Origin: Rhabdophis nuchalis | Lineage: Eukaryota > Chordata > Lepidosauria > Squamata > Natricidae | Direction: 5' to 3' | NCBI GenBank assembly: GCA_039707465.1 | Contig: CM077643.1 | Span: 47,062,605-47,126,604, forward strand | DNA: 64,000 bases | Shown: piece by piece, positions 11,534-22,585 of the stretch | Numbering within the stretch: position 1 is the stretch's first letter | Layout of the letters: every line of letters starts with the position of its first letter | Made by a program: the position numbers and the translations under genes | The notes under the pieces: model-generated | Database searches by the model: none | What the model was told of the DNA's origin: nothing | The model's input: only the letters and a program-made list of their open reading frames with translations

Positions 11534-11812
11534 CTTCTTCTTCTTCTTCTTCTTCTTCTTCTTCTTCTTCTTCTTCTTCTTCTTCTTCTTCTTCTTCTTC
11601 TTCTTCTTCTTCTTCTTCTTCTTCTTCTTCTTCTTCTTCTTCTTCTTCTTCTTCTTCTTCTTCTTCTTCTTCTCCTCCTCCTCCTCCTCCTCCTCCTCCT
11701 CCTCCTCCTCCTCCTCCTCCTCCTCCTCCTCCTCCTCCTCCTCCTCCTCCTCCTCCCCGTCTCTCCTTCTCTCCTTCTCTCCTCTCCTTCTCTCCTTCTT
11801 CTTCTTTTTAAA
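11534..11812. repeat. compound (CTT)n-(CCT)n microsatellite, over 220 bp
   Basis: About 46 CTT units (11534-11672) pass directly into about 28 CCT units (to 11756), then a CTCCTT-rich flank. One strand is pure pyrimidine. The long poly-Ser, poly-Phe, poly-Arg and Glu/Lys frames across it are artefacts of the repeat. Confidence 0.97.
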
Positions 11813-12513
11813 TAATGTTTCAAAATTTCTTTGGTTCAAAAATATTTTCTCTCTGTTCTTTTCTCTTCATACACCTTCCTGATGATCAGCAGGGTTGTTG
11901 TTTTTTCTTGTTCTGCCCTCACTGCCCTCACTCTACCTCCAGTTGCTCTGCAGCCTCAGGACAAGGAAACAGCAGCTATCTTTCAATACTAAGGTAGCTA
12001 CTTTAATCTTGGCTCAAAGTAATAGAGCTGTGTCTGTCTCCCCATTGCCAGCCTCCCTTTTCTTGTTTTTGCTCTGTCCACCCGTTGAAATTCAGGGAGA
12101 AAAGACCCAGCCGATTCCTTTCCAAGGTTGAGGATTTGACAGCCCAAGAAGCAAGTTGCTGCAAAAACAGAGAAAGGCTTTGATGACGGCCTCAACTGCA
12201 TCATTTTTATTTTTTATTTTACAAAAAAACAAGGCATAGAACCAGTGAAGTAGCAAGGATTTCTGTTGCTCTCGTTCCATCCTTGTGGGTGAACGGCTGG
12301 GCTCTGCTGCTTGGTGCTTGTCCTCGTAAAGTATTATGAGAATCAATATTTAGACAGAATAAGCCTTAATCATAACAGAGTTATGCCTCATTAAAGAGGG
12401 ATTCCTTTTGCCATTGCTTTCTATTTGGGTTTCTTCTCTCTTCATGCTTCCCCTTCTGTGTAAACAGGAAAAGGTTTTTTAGCCAGAGGCAGAATATTTC
12501 TTCCAGTTCACCT
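11813..12513. other. unassigned, no gene seen
   Basis: No motif-bearing frame or recognised repeat. Confidence 0.5.
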
Positions 12514-12700
12514 TCATAGAATCATAGAGGTAGAGAGAGTCATGGAGATAATCAAGACCAGCCCCTCTGCTCAGCGCAAGAGGCTAAATTGAAGCATCCA
12601 AGACTGCCTAGCTAGCCTCTGTTAGAAAACCTTCAGCAATAGGGGGCCCACTGCATCTTTACCCACTAGTTCTAGTCAAACTGCTCTTATTGTATCTTCG
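12514..12700 (-). mobile_element. old CR1 LINE 3' fragment
   Basis: TCATAGAATCATAGAGG at the left end is the reverse of the classic CR1 octamer-like 3' end. GACCAGCCCCTCTGCTCAG and CTTCAGCAATAGGGG follow as in the CR1 3' region. This is an older CR1 lineage than the copies ending in ATTGT repeats. Confidence 0.65.
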
Positions 12701-13020
12701 TGTTTGCTAATATTCAGCTGGAATTGGTGTCTGGAATATGTAATGACCATTATTTTGTAATTTGTGAACATGATAGAGATTTTGACCTTCTTTTGCCTTT
12801 AATGGTCTTTGGGCTTGATCTTGGGAGACACAAGGAACAAATGCAGACTAGATAACCATCCTACAAATGGTATTTCAGCTCACAGAAATAGGAGTGCAGG
12901 AAGTGATTCAGAAGGGACCTCCCTGAGTTTTCCAGAAAGTAAAAGCAAAGGAACTGTCTACCGTGGACCTTACATATTTCTTAAGAGAACCCGAAGGGGA
13001 TGTGCATAAGCGCACCAGTG
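12701..13020. other. unassigned, possible decayed LINE 3' region
   Basis: The sequence just upstream of the AAATAA-rich tail at 13150 may be the body of the same LINE, but no conserved motif is readable. Confidence 0.35.
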
Positions 13021-13203
13021 TCCCTGACCTACTGTCCCCATTATATGTACTCTTTTCATGTGTTTATGGCTATGTTTTGCTTATTTATATCCATTTATTT
13101 GTGCCATTTTTCATGTGTTCATGTCTATGTTTATACTGATACTCATTTCCTTGTACTTGTTGACAAATAAATAAAATAAATAAGTAAATAAATAAAATAA
13201 AGG
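13021..13203 (+). mobile_element. LINE-like 3' end with (AAATAA)n tail
   Basis: TTTATATCCATTTATTTGTG and TTGTACTTGTTGACAAATAA lead into a run of AAATAA/AAATA units. A simple A-rich 3' tail after a transcribed-looking 3' region is typical of a LINE or SINE end. The family is not assigned. Confidence 0.4.
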
Positions 13204-13326
13204 AGAGATGAAATACTTTCAGACTTGCAAAATTGATGTTAGTTCTTTGAAGTAGTCCAGATAAGCACAAACATTTAGTATCTATCTTCCATCTATCTAT
13301 TATCTCCCTCTCTCTCTTATCTAGTC

Positions 13327-13382
13327 CATCCGTCCGTCCGTCCGTCCGTCCGTCCGTCTGTCTGTCTGTCTGTCTGTCTGTC
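13327..13382. repeat. (TCCG)n-(TCTG)n microsatellite
   Basis: About seven CCGT units followed by six CTGT units, ending where the LTR copy at 13383 starts. The TCCG/TCTG transition fits CpG decay of one original tetramer. Confidence 0.95.
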
Positions 13383-14204
<822 letters not shown>

Positions 14205-14940
14205 ATTTAGAAACTGTCCATCTCCCCATAGAGGGATTATGAGCAACTTTATTGTAAAGTTACATTAACAGAAAATAGCTGCATCTGGGTGTGTGAGGGG
14301 TGTATCAGTGTGTCTTTCAGAACCTCCCTTAGCCCACTCAATTGATTGATTATCTGGAGCCATCCATAGTGGTTAGACAAACTCTTCAACTACCTGCTGC
14401 CTGGTTCGTTTAACAGAGCACCATCAGAGATGACATTAGATCAACACAGAAAGCAACATGAGTCTCTGAATGATCCCTGTTGATCAGTAATGGCACCTAA
14501 GCCTTTCTGTGTGATAAGGTTTTGTGCTTTAGTTGTGAATCTGATGCTCATCAGGCTTGGAATCAAATAAAGGGTCAGTGACAAGTTGATGTAATATCAC
14601 AGCTTATCCCTGAAATATGATTTCTGCCTCATCTCTGGATGGGAAATATTGATATCCCTTCCAAGATTTTTATCTAATGCTGCAAATAGCCATTTACTTG
14701 TGTGACATGTGAGCAACAATAAAATCCAGAAAACCAGTGAAAAATTGCTACAGAACATTTAGTAATATCCATAATTTGGAAATCCCATTGAACCAACTGA
14801 AATATGATGTTGAAACATGCCAAGATATATCCAAATTGGATCCATGTTTGAATATGTAGCACCTTTAATACAGACAATTGCATCATCTTCTATTCATCAT
14901 AAGAGCTAGGGACTTCTAATATTTTTAAATATATTAGAAC
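14205..14940. other. unassigned, no gene seen
   Basis: No repeat or gene recognised. Confidence 0.5.
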
Positions 14941-15000
14941 ATGGAATCATAGGCCTGGAAGGGACCTTGGAGGTCTTCCAATCCAACACCTTGCCCAACA
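14941..15000 (-). mobile_element. short CR1 3' end fragment
   Basis: GGAATCATAGGCCTGGAAGG then GACCTTGGAGGTCTTCCAATC. This is the reverse of the CR1 3' end. Only about 60 bp survives. Confidence 0.7.
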
Positions 15001-15129
15001 TCAAATATATTATTGTATTTTATTATTAAATGGCAACATGTTAGAATTTATTATATTGCTGGAGTTTTCACTGAAAAGAATGACATTCGAGGATAGATGT
15101 CAGGGGTGGGTTCTGACAGCCACTACTGT

Positions 15130-15372
15130 CTATTTGCTCATATATTTATATTATATTTATATTTTATTTGATTTATAAACTGCCCCCTCTCCCTGAAGGG
15201 ACTCGGGGCGGTGCACAGGAAATTTAAAAATCATATAAACATAGTAATGCAAATGTTTAAAACCGAATTAAATAAATTAACCCTGCGCTAAAATTTTAAA
15301 ATCTTAAAAACCTTAAAACTATTCCTTAAAATCCCAATTAACAATTTAAAATTTCCCTACAGTCAGGTTGGA
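15130..15372 (-). mobile_element. L2 3' UTR fragment (nested)
   Basis: On the plus strand it reads ATAAACTGCCCCCTCTCCC, GGGACTCGGGGCGGTGCACA and an A-rich 3' UTR. This is the reverse of the L2 3' end. Confidence 0.75.
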
Positions 15373-15384
15373 TAAAATTAGGCC

Positions 15385-15705
15385 AGGCCGGCCTGATGGA
15401 AGAGGTAAGCGGGCCCTGCCCTTTGGAACGACCTACCCCCTGAACTCCGCACCATCTCTGACCTCCGCCTCTTCCGCAAGTGTCTGAAGACACACCTATT
15501 CCATCTAGCCGGCCTAGCATAACCCCCATTACTGACTCTTAGATAGTTTTAAATTTGGGTTTTTTAAATTCGGTTTTTAGCGCAGGGTCTATTAGAATAA
15601 GTTTTTTAAAATTTTATATGTTTTATATGTGTTTTAACATCCCTGTGCGCCGCCCTGGGTCCGTTTGGAGAAGGGCGGGGTATAAATTTAATAAAATAAA
15701 ATAAA
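15385..15705 (+). mobile_element. L2 ORF C-terminus and 3' end (nested)
   Basis: GGAACGACCTACCCCCTGAAC to CATCTAGCCGGCCTAGC encodes the C-terminal stretch of the L2 ORF, with a last-residue region like that of the 40030 copy. CTGTGCGCCGCCCTGGGTCC and GGGCGGGGTATAAA then mark the 3' end, with an AATAAA-type tail. Confidence 0.8.
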
Positions 15706-15985
15706 AAATAAGTAAGTCTTTAGCTTTTGGCGGAAGGAGCGGAGGTCTGTAGTTGTTCTAAGTACGGGGGGTAGGTCGTTCCAGAGGGTCGGGCCCATCA
15801 CAGAGAAGGCCCTTCCCCTGGGTGTCACCCGCTGGCATTGCCTGGTGGACGGCACCCGGAGAAGTCCCTCTCTGTGGGAGCGAATCGGCCGAATGGATGT
15901 ATGAGGCAGGATGCGATCCCACAAATAACTAGGTCCCGTGCCATGGAGCGCTTTAAAGATGGTGGTCAGCACCTTGAGATGGTGG
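15688..15985 (-). mobile_element. L2 ORF C-terminus, inverted (nested)
   Basis: The reverse frame at 15688-16071 encodes a peptide related to the 26870-27268 C-terminus of the large L2 (TTIFKALHGTGPSY, RGRAFSVMGPTLWNDLPP). It lies tail to tail with the 15385 fragment. A short repeat of GATGGTGGTCAGCACCTTG occurs at its edge near 15960-15995. Confidence 0.75.
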
Positions 15986-16238
15986 TCAGCACCTTGGTCA
16001 CACAACAGACACATGCACTTGATGCATGTTGCGTGCGTATGCACAGTACTATAAAAAATGTTTCTGCACATGCGCAGAAGCCAAAAACAAGATGGTGGTG
16101 CCTAGGGTGCCGCCAGGAGAACCTGTTCGGGGGTGTGGCAGGCCTGGGTTGTTGCCAGTTCCAGCAACCCAGGCCACCAACTACTACCGGTTCGGCTGAA
16201 CCAGTCCGAACCGGTAGGAACCCGCCACTGATCGATGT

Positions 16239-16687
16239 GAAAGATAAGTGAATTATGAACATATTTAGTGTAGTGTTATGGCATTAAAGCATCACCTCCT
16301 TTAGAAAGCTTTGTATGGTTTCTTTGAACTTTCCTGGCAATCAATGTTTCTTTATGAGGGCACAATTATTTGATTCCTCCACATTAGCACCAGCCTCTTT
16401 CTGTTTAGATTTCTTTAGTAGTCTACTAAAGCTTCCAGTAAGAAAAGGAATAACTACAGGGGAGGCTCAAAAAAGTCGGGCTAGAGGCCACAACATTGTG
16501 ATTGAAACTCTTAACTGTTTTTATGTGTATTGCATAACTAAAAGGCCACACTAACATGGCTGCCATTTGACATTTTGACCATACCCTACAGGTACCTCTG
16601 AAGCTGTGCTTAGTTCAGCTAGCACAACATCACTGATGCAATATTCTTCGGGTTTCTTTTTTTCCAGTTTTACTGGGGGGTTGGGGG
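16239..16687. other. unassigned, no gene seen
   Basis: No recognised repeat or gene. Confidence 0.5.
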
Positions 16688-17288
16688 AGATCCGTGGTGG
16701 CACAGTGGTTAGAATGCAGTATTGCAGGTTAATTCTGCCGGCTGGCAGCATTTTAATTCTTACTGGGGCAAGGTTAACTCAGCCTTCCATGATCCTTTTA
16801 AAGCAGTGGTGGGTTTCTGCAGGCTCGCACCTACTCGCGAGAGCCGGTTGGTGAAATTTAGAGAACCGGTGAGAGGGGGTTCCACCGGCGTACCTGGAAG
16901 TAAATCTGGCCCGCTGCTGCCAGTGACCCAACGGGAAGGAAAGGAAAGGAAGAAAGGAAAGAAAGAAAGAAAGAAAGAAAGAATTAATTTATCATCACAA
17001 TTGAGTCCAAAATTTTGGTTGCTAAGCAAGAACGTTGTTAAATGAGTTTCACCACATTTTAAAAGGTGGCCACTCCCACCCTGTCACATGACTGCCAAGC
17101 CACGCCCACAAAATAGGCCACACCTACAGAGTAGGTTCTAAAAAATTTTGAAACCCACCACTGTTTTAAAGTCAGTAAAATGAGGACTCAGATTGTTGGG
17201 GGGCAATAGGCTGACTCTGTAAATTGCTAAGAGAGGGCTGTAAAGAACTACGAAGAGGTATATAAGTCCAAATGCTATTGCTATTTAC
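16688..17288 (+). mobile_element. tRNA-derived SINE split by a hAT element
   Basis: The head GATCCGTGGTGGCACAGTGG runs to GCCTTCCATGATCC at 16795. The body resumes at 17164 with AGTCAGTAAAATGAGG, and the tail GGTATATAAGTCC ends near 17288. Removing the insert and one copy of TTTTAAAG restores a continuous SINE matching the 18521 copy. Confidence 0.9.
16804..17163. mobile_element. hAT-type element, copy 2 of the TTTC-carrying family
   Basis: It is in reverse orientation to the 2172 copy. It begins CAGTGGTGGGTTTCTGCAGG, ends AAACCCACCACTG, and has a perfect duplication TTTTAAAG (16796-16803 and 17164-17171). Here the internal array is only about seven GAAA units (16955-16982). Confidence 0.95.
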
Positions 17289-18520
17289 ACGGGAAACTTT
17301 GCATTCCAAAGCAGGTATTTTACCAAGGAATTACAGTTTTCCCCTTTGTGAAATAGCTGGAGGAATTCTAGGATTTAGGATAAACAGGTTTATTTTTAAA
17401 GGGCTTTCTTTAAGGAAATCTAGAAAGATTCACTGTGCTAATTTTTTTCATTGTTTTGCTTTGCATGCAGCTTTACTTAGTATTTAGCATTCGCCTGTCT
17501 TTGGTGCAGATGTTATTTAACTCTAGCCTGCTTTCAGCAATTACTTTCATGTGGTCTACGCACGTGTGCATATTTCCACGGGTATCCATGTACGGGCATC
17601 TAAAAATCTTTCTGTCTGATGCATATGGATATACATTCTCCCCTACTTGGATAAAAGTAAATGCTTCAGAATTTTTTAAAAAAGAGAGGTATAATTGCTT
17701 TTCCCACTAAAGGAGGAGAGCATTTTACAGCGTGGCTCAGGAAATAAAATGCAGAAATCAGTTTCGTCTCCCTACCCCCACCTCGCTCTCGGAGAGCAAT
17801 GAAATCTGTATTGAAATGGCTGTGGAACATTGTGCATTTAAAGTGCACAGCAAGTCATTCCCTAAAGCACTCCATAGGATATGTAAATCTTTTGATCTCT
17901 CACAAAATGCATGAGTTTTGTAAAGAATAACGAGCGCTGGCTTGGGAGGAACAATGTTGACTGTCACTGCAGTGCACTCAGGCACACAGCCATTATACAG
18001 ATGGCTTTTGCAATATAACTCTAAGGCAGAAGCCAGTGACTTTTTCTAATGCAGCCTAATAGCTGCTAAAAGAGATTTTATTTCATAATAGATGCATTCT
18101 TTCTTTCGGGGCCAGCAAGCTCTTATTTCAATTTGTTCATTTCCATTTCTTCATCTCTTAAAGGGAGAAAAAGAAGCCAACTCTGAACAGAGTGAAAGTC
18201 ACCAGTCAAAATAATTCAGAGTGTTACTCGGCTATTAACTGAAATAGGATGGATAGATGAACAGGGATAGCACAGCCAGGATGGATATCTGCAGATTCCT
18301 CTGTTGCTAAACCAATCCCGCAGGTTATATGTTGCTCCTCTTTTATATCCTCCCCCCCTACCCCACCAAAGCACACTCTGATTGCATTACTGAAATTTGT
18401 TGCCATCTCTGCCAATTTTCAGTGGTTAGCTTTTTCAGTTTTCTCCCAGAGTATTTGGCAGCTTAAGGGTTTTTTAAATAAAGAATGAATGTGTACCTTA
18501 ACTCCCCATTCCCCAAGCAT
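17289..18520. other. unassigned, candidate conserved non-coding block at 17700-18180
   Basis: No transposon signature. The 17700-18180 part is of balanced composition, free of simple repeats and rich in short motifs such as TGCATTTAAAGTGCACAG. It lacks a convincing coding frame. This resembles enhancer-like conserved sequence, but conservation cannot be seen from one genome. Confidence 0.3.
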
Positions 18521-18765
18521 TGCCGAGGTGGCGCAGTGGTTAAAGTGCAGTACTGCAGGCTATTTCAGCTGACTGCTAGCTGCAGTTTGGCAGTTCAAAT
18601 CTCACCAGGCTCAAGGTTGACTCCCATCTTCCATTCTTCCGAGGTGGGTAAAATGAGGACCCAGATTGTTGGGGAGGGCAACGTACTGACTCTGTAAACT
18701 GCTTAGAGAGGGCTGTAAAGCACTGGGAAGTGGTATATAAGTCTAAGCGCTATTGCTATTACAAA
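18521..18765 (+). mobile_element. tRNA-derived SINE, best-preserved copy
   Basis: The tRNA-like head is GCCGAGGTGGCGCAGTGG with B-box region GGCAGTTCAAATCTC (about 18590). The body has GGTGGGTAAAATGAGGACCC, then CTGTAAACTGCTTAGAGAGG, and the tail GGTATATAAGTCTAAGCGC ends in GCTATTGCTATT. About 245 bp and uninterrupted, it serves as the reference for the other copies. Confidence 0.88.
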
Positions 18766-19202
18766 AAAGAGAAATTGAAAATTTCCCTCCCTTTAGTAAC
18801 ATTGCTATATACTTGATGGCCTTCAAAAGCCACTTTTAATGGAAACGTTGATCCTTCATCAGAAAAGGGTTCTGCATTTGGTTACATTCTCCCAGTTTTC
18901 CTTTCACTGGTCCTTTCCTCTATGGCTTTCCTTACCTGCTGCCCCATGGACTTGAGCCAAGCAAACTGGAATTTAGGCCGCTCAAAGATGCTTCTTGTTA
19001 GGATAATTATCCTGATGTTGGGTTGACAATATATATAAGCCAGGATTATAAAAGGTATATGTAACTTTAAAGACTATGTGGAATCTGATTGGCTGTGCTT
19101 CCCAGCTCAATCATAAAAGGCAGCTGGAAACACAGTTCATCCCTTTTGCTTTCCTTTGCTTCCTGATTGCCACTGAGGAAGGAGCTGAAACTGAAGACAG
19201 AA
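18766..19202. other. unassigned, no gene seen
   Basis: Short AT-rich sequence, with no recognised repeat except the edge of the CR1 at 19203. Confidence 0.5.
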
Positions 19203-19305
19203 TAATACAATACAACAGCAGAGTTGGAAGGGACCTTGGAGGTAATCTAGTCCAACTCCCTGCCTAGGCAGGAAACCCTATACCATTTCAGACAAATGGC
19301 TATCC
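19203..19305 (-). mobile_element. CR1 3' end fragment
   Basis: ACAACAGCAGAGTTGGAAGG, CCTTGGAGGTAATCTAGTCC and ACCATTTCAGACAAATGGC are the reverse of the common CR1 3' end in this window. Confidence 0.88.
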
Positions 19306-19488
19306 ATTTGTCTGAAGAAGTATCATTGTTTTGACTGGCTATAAGATAACTGTGTTTTTGGTGAAGGACTGTTTATTGTTAGAGGAGTTAGTATCACTGT
19401 TTGGAAGAAGTATTTTAGTTACATCAAGAGTAAAGACTATTTATTTTTTCTACTATCAGTGTTTTAGAGTTTTTGTGTGGTTTACTTT

Positions 19489-20365
19489 ACTTTACTTTTA
19501 TTAGATTTCTATCCCGCCCTATCTCCCGAAGTGGGACTCAGGGCTGCGCACAGGAATTTAAAAATCCAAAAATACAAACAATACAAAATTCTACAAAAGT
19601 TAAAACTAAAATTAAATAATTTAGCCCGTGCTAAAAGACCAATTTATTTTAAAACCCAACTCTAAAATAGCATAGCTGTAGCAGCTATGCCAGGCCGGCC
19701 ATATGGAAGAAATATGTTTTCAGTGTCCGGCGGAAGAGGCGAAGGTCGGTAATAATGCAAAGGTCTGGGGGCAGGTCTTTCCAGAGGGCGGGGCCTGCCA
19801 CAGAGAAGGCTCTTCCCCTGGGCCTCGCCAGCCGGCATTGTCCGGCGGACGGCACCCTAAGGAGGCCCTCCCTGTGGGAGCGGACAGGTCGAATGGAGGT
19901 ATGTGGTAGTAGGCGGTCCTGCAAGTAACCAGGCCCGCTGCCATGGAGCGCTTTAAAGATGGTCACTAAAACCTTGAAACGCACCCGGAAGGCTACCGGC
20001 AGCCAGTGCAGCTCGCGCAGGAGAGGTGTTATGTGGGAGTATTTTGAAACTCCCAAGATCCCCCACGCAGCCGCATTCTGCACCAACTGGAGCCTCCGGA
20101 TGCATCTCAAGGGAAGCCCCATGTAGAGAGCATTGCAATAGTCCAGGCGAGAAATGACAAGAGCTTGAATGACTGTATGTAGAGCGCCACGATCCAGAAA
20201 GGGATCGTGGTCATCTAAGGACAGCCGGGAGTCCAGGAGTTGCGGGCCCTTTCTGCGGGGAGTAGCAATTCCCCCTCTGATAGCCAGAGATGGAATTAAC
20301 TGGCTATGTTGCAGCGCCAGAAACCACAGCCACTCGGTATCTCTTGCTGTCCGGTGCATTGTACT
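19489..20365 (-). mobile_element. L2 LINE 3' fragment with ORF C-terminus
   Basis: The 3' UTR lies at 19489-19684 (the reverse of CTGTGCGCAGCCCTGAG) and coding sequence at 19685-20365. The frame is open for about 224 residues without a stop, from the region after the RT active site (TEWLWFLALQ) through SRLDYCNALYMGLPLRC to the end (FHMAGLA). It is 5'-truncated, so no polymerase motifs are present. Confidence 0.9.
19685..20359 (-). pseudogene. L2 ORF2 C-terminal fragment
   Basis: About 224 residues remain open. The sequence downstream of the reverse transcriptase palm includes LDYCNALYMGLP, LLRELHWLPVAFRVRFKVL and RGRAFSVAGPALWKDLPP, colinear with the 27332-26870 part of the large L2. The catalytic D and YADD residues lie upstream and are missing because of 5' truncation. 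It cannot encode an active enzyme. Confidence 0.9.
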
Positions 20366-20496
20366 ATTCCGCCTGTTTATTTTCCAACAGGGGTGTTTTT
20401 TTTATCCCTAACACTTCTTAAGCTAGAGGAAATTCTGGAATTATCTTAGCTCCTTCAGCAGGATCTGTATTTAGCAGGAGTCAAAACATGATTGAG

Positions 20497-20600
20497 AGGC
20501 CGTTTGGGGTAGTGATTAAGATAAGGGATTAGGTGACTGTGAGTTCTAGTTCTGGTGTAGGCATGAAACAAGCTGGGTGACCTTGAGCCAGTGATTACCA
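20497..20600 (+). mobile_element. tRNA-derived SINE head, second family
   Basis: GAGGCCGTTTGGGGTAGTG gives the A-box region and GACTGTGAGTTCTAGTTC the degenerate B box. GGCATGAAACAAGCTGGGTG and CCTTGAGCCAG follow. The reverse complement of this central section is the unit amplified in the minisatellite at 63150-63665. Confidence 0.65.
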
Positions 20601-21020
20601 TATTTTTTGGAGTATAAAATGCACCCTTTTTCCTCTAAAAATAGGCTGAAAATCTGGGTGCATCTTATACACCGAATACAGCATTTTTTGCCTCCCAAAA
20701 CCCTGCCCCCTTCACCAAAATGGCTGTGCATAGCCTTATAGAGGCTTCCTGAGAGCTCCTGGGGGCTGGGGAGGGCAGAAATGAGCCTAAAACATGCCGT
20801 TTGTTGCCCCCCCAGCCCCAGCAGCACTCTATAAGCCTCCATAAGGCTATGCATGCAATTATTTTGACATAAAAATGACCTGTTTTCGTGAAAAACGGGC
20901 CATTTTTTGCTAGTTTTTGCCCCCCCCGGAGCACTCTGCAAACCCCCGCCCCAAGGTTATCCATGCCTTTTATTTGAAAAACGGACCATTTGGGGGAGGT
21001 TTGCAGAATGTAAAAAACTT
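20601..21020. mobile_element. probable non-autonomous DNA element, family unassigned
   Basis: It opens with TTTTTTGGAGTATAAAATGC and GGGTGCATCTTATACACCG, a pattern I associate with dispersed DNA elements whose ends read like GGAGTATAAGACGCACC. The rest is G/C-homopolymer rich. Neither the right terminus nor a target duplication was found, so the call is tentative. Confidence 0.35.
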
Positions 21021-21254
21021 TTTTTTCCTTTTGGAAAGCTAATTAGAGTGGTTGATGAGAATTACATTGATCAAGTGTTGTGCCAGCAGAAACAAAGTTT
21101 TAGGTGCTACAGGTTGTCAGCGATTTCCTTCTCCAGCATGTGGGTAACTTCTCAAACCTGGCAAGCAGGTATTGGTACACCACTTTCAAAATCTTGCCAA
21201 GAAAACTGCAGGGACTTGTCCAGTCAACATTTACTCAAATGAACACACATGTGT

Positions 21255-21256
<2 letters not shown>

Positions 21257-21300
<44 letters not shown>
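21257..21300. repeat. (AC)n microsatellite
   Basis: About 22 AC units. Confidence 0.97.
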
Positions 21301-21303
<3 letters not shown>

Positions 21304-21764
21304 GGCATAGAACCAAGGGTTGAGACAAATGCTTAAGGTCCAAAGGGAAAAGTATTTTTCGTTGAAGAAATTGCATACTATGATATATATAAACCTTGCA
21401 TCTCTTCTGTCCTCAGGATATGAAGAAAAAGAAAGAAAAAAGAGAGAAGAACAATTTAAATCTTCCTGAAGGAAATAAGCTTAAGGGATGAGTCTAAGAC
21501 TATCGGGAAACAGAGCAAAAAGCAACAAAAGAAACCAAAAGAATCCTTCACTTGCTATCTCTGACTTCTAGTAGTTAATAATGTAGAAGAAAAGTGAACC
21601 TGCTTTGACTCTCAGATATAAGACAGTCATACACAATACAGTAGCATTCCAACATTTTCTTGTGCAATCTGTTTGCTGATATGCCCTAACTTAAATGATT
21701 GACACCAGTCTTGAAAATCTTACAATGCTTTCCCTTTTCTCTCTCTTATACTAAAGAAAATGAA
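21301..21764. other. unassigned, no gene seen
   Basis: Purine-rich sequence near 21420-21460. No recognised feature. Confidence 0.5.
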
Positions 21765-21772
21765 GGTAGGGT

Positions 21773-22577
21773 CAGTGTTGGGATTCAAATTTTTTTACTA
21801 CTGATTCTGTGGCCATGGCTTGGTGGGCGTGACATAGCTTGATGGGGGTGGCTTGGTGGATGTGGCAGGATACTGTAAAACAGTGGTGGGTTTCAAAAAT
21901 TTTTAGAACCTCTTCTGTATGTGTGGCCTGCTTTGTGGGAGTGGCTTGCTGGCCATGTGACCGGGTGGGAGTGGCTTGCCAGCCATATTACTGAGTGGGA
22001 GTTGCTTGGCAGTCATGTGACTGGGTGGGCATGGCCAACTTGTAAAATGTGATGAAGCTCACTTAACAACGCTCTTGCTTAGCAACCAAAATGTTGCCTC
22101 AGGAACTCTGGCATTGAAGCACGCAAGTCTTAAAGCTGTCAAGTGACAAGACCCTCGCACCCCTAACCCTTTAGAAAAAAAAACCCCAGGGGTGTTTAAA
22201 CTTGACAGCTTTAAGACTTGTGGACTTCAACTCCCAGAATTCCCCCTCTTGCTCTTCATCTTGATGATGTGCGGACAGGCGGGGAGAGGGAGCTGGAACC
22301 GGTTCTAAACAGTACTGTAGATTTGTAGTACCTCTTCTATAGAAGAGGTTAGAACTGGCAGGAACCCACCCCTCCTGTAAAAGCTCCATTCCCTCCCCAC
22401 TTCAGGGGAAGGTTACTGCAAAATGCCCATTTCCTCCCGATCAGCTGAAACTCAGGAGGCAGAGAATTGATGGAGGCAGGGCCAATCAGAGGTGGTATTT
22501 ACCGGTTCTCCAAACTACTCAAAATTTCTGCTACTGGTTCTTCAGAACTGGTCAGAACCTGCTGAATATCACCTCTG
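21773..22577. mobile_element. hAT-type element (outer) split by a second hAT element
   Basis: The termini CAGTGTTGGGATTCAA and GAATATCACCTCTG are flanked by a perfect duplication GGTAGGGT (21765-21772 and 22578-22585). Outer sequence lies at 21773-21880 and 22375-22577 and is colinear with the uninterrupted copy at 58739-59016 (TGTAAAAGCTCCATTC and CAGAACCTGCTGAATA blocks). Confidence 0.93.
21881..22374. mobile_element. hAT-type element (inner), nested
   Basis: It begins CAGTGGTGGGTTTCAAAAAT and ends GGAACCCACCCCTC, with a perfect duplication CTGTAAAA (21873-21880 and 22375-22382). The left arm is related to the 2172 family. The interior has the imperfect inverted pair AAGTCTTAAAGCTGTCAAG and CTTGACAGCTTTAAGACTT (about 22125-22220), like the palindromic elements. 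Confidence 0.92.
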
Positions 22578-22585
22578 GGTAGGGT

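Larger units (their letters stand above)
15101..16230. mobile_element. hAT-type element enlarged by nested L2 fragments
   Basis: The ends are CAGGGGTGGGTTCT and AGGAACCCGCCACTG, with flanking ATAGATGT (15093-15100) and ATCGATGT (16231-16238), 7 of 8 identical. Element sequence is recognisable at 15101-15125 and about 15985-16230 (CTTCTGCACATGCGCAG in reverse sense, CTACTACCGGTTCGG). About 860 bp in the middle is three L2 pieces in alternating orientation, so the original element was about 270 bp, like the 1653 copy. Confidence 0.8.

Noticed and set aside
11416..11882. Long frames of poly-Arg, poly-Ser/Phe/Pro and Lys/Glu
   Set aside because: Translations of the CTT/CCT microsatellite in different frames; no sequence outside the repeat supports a gene.
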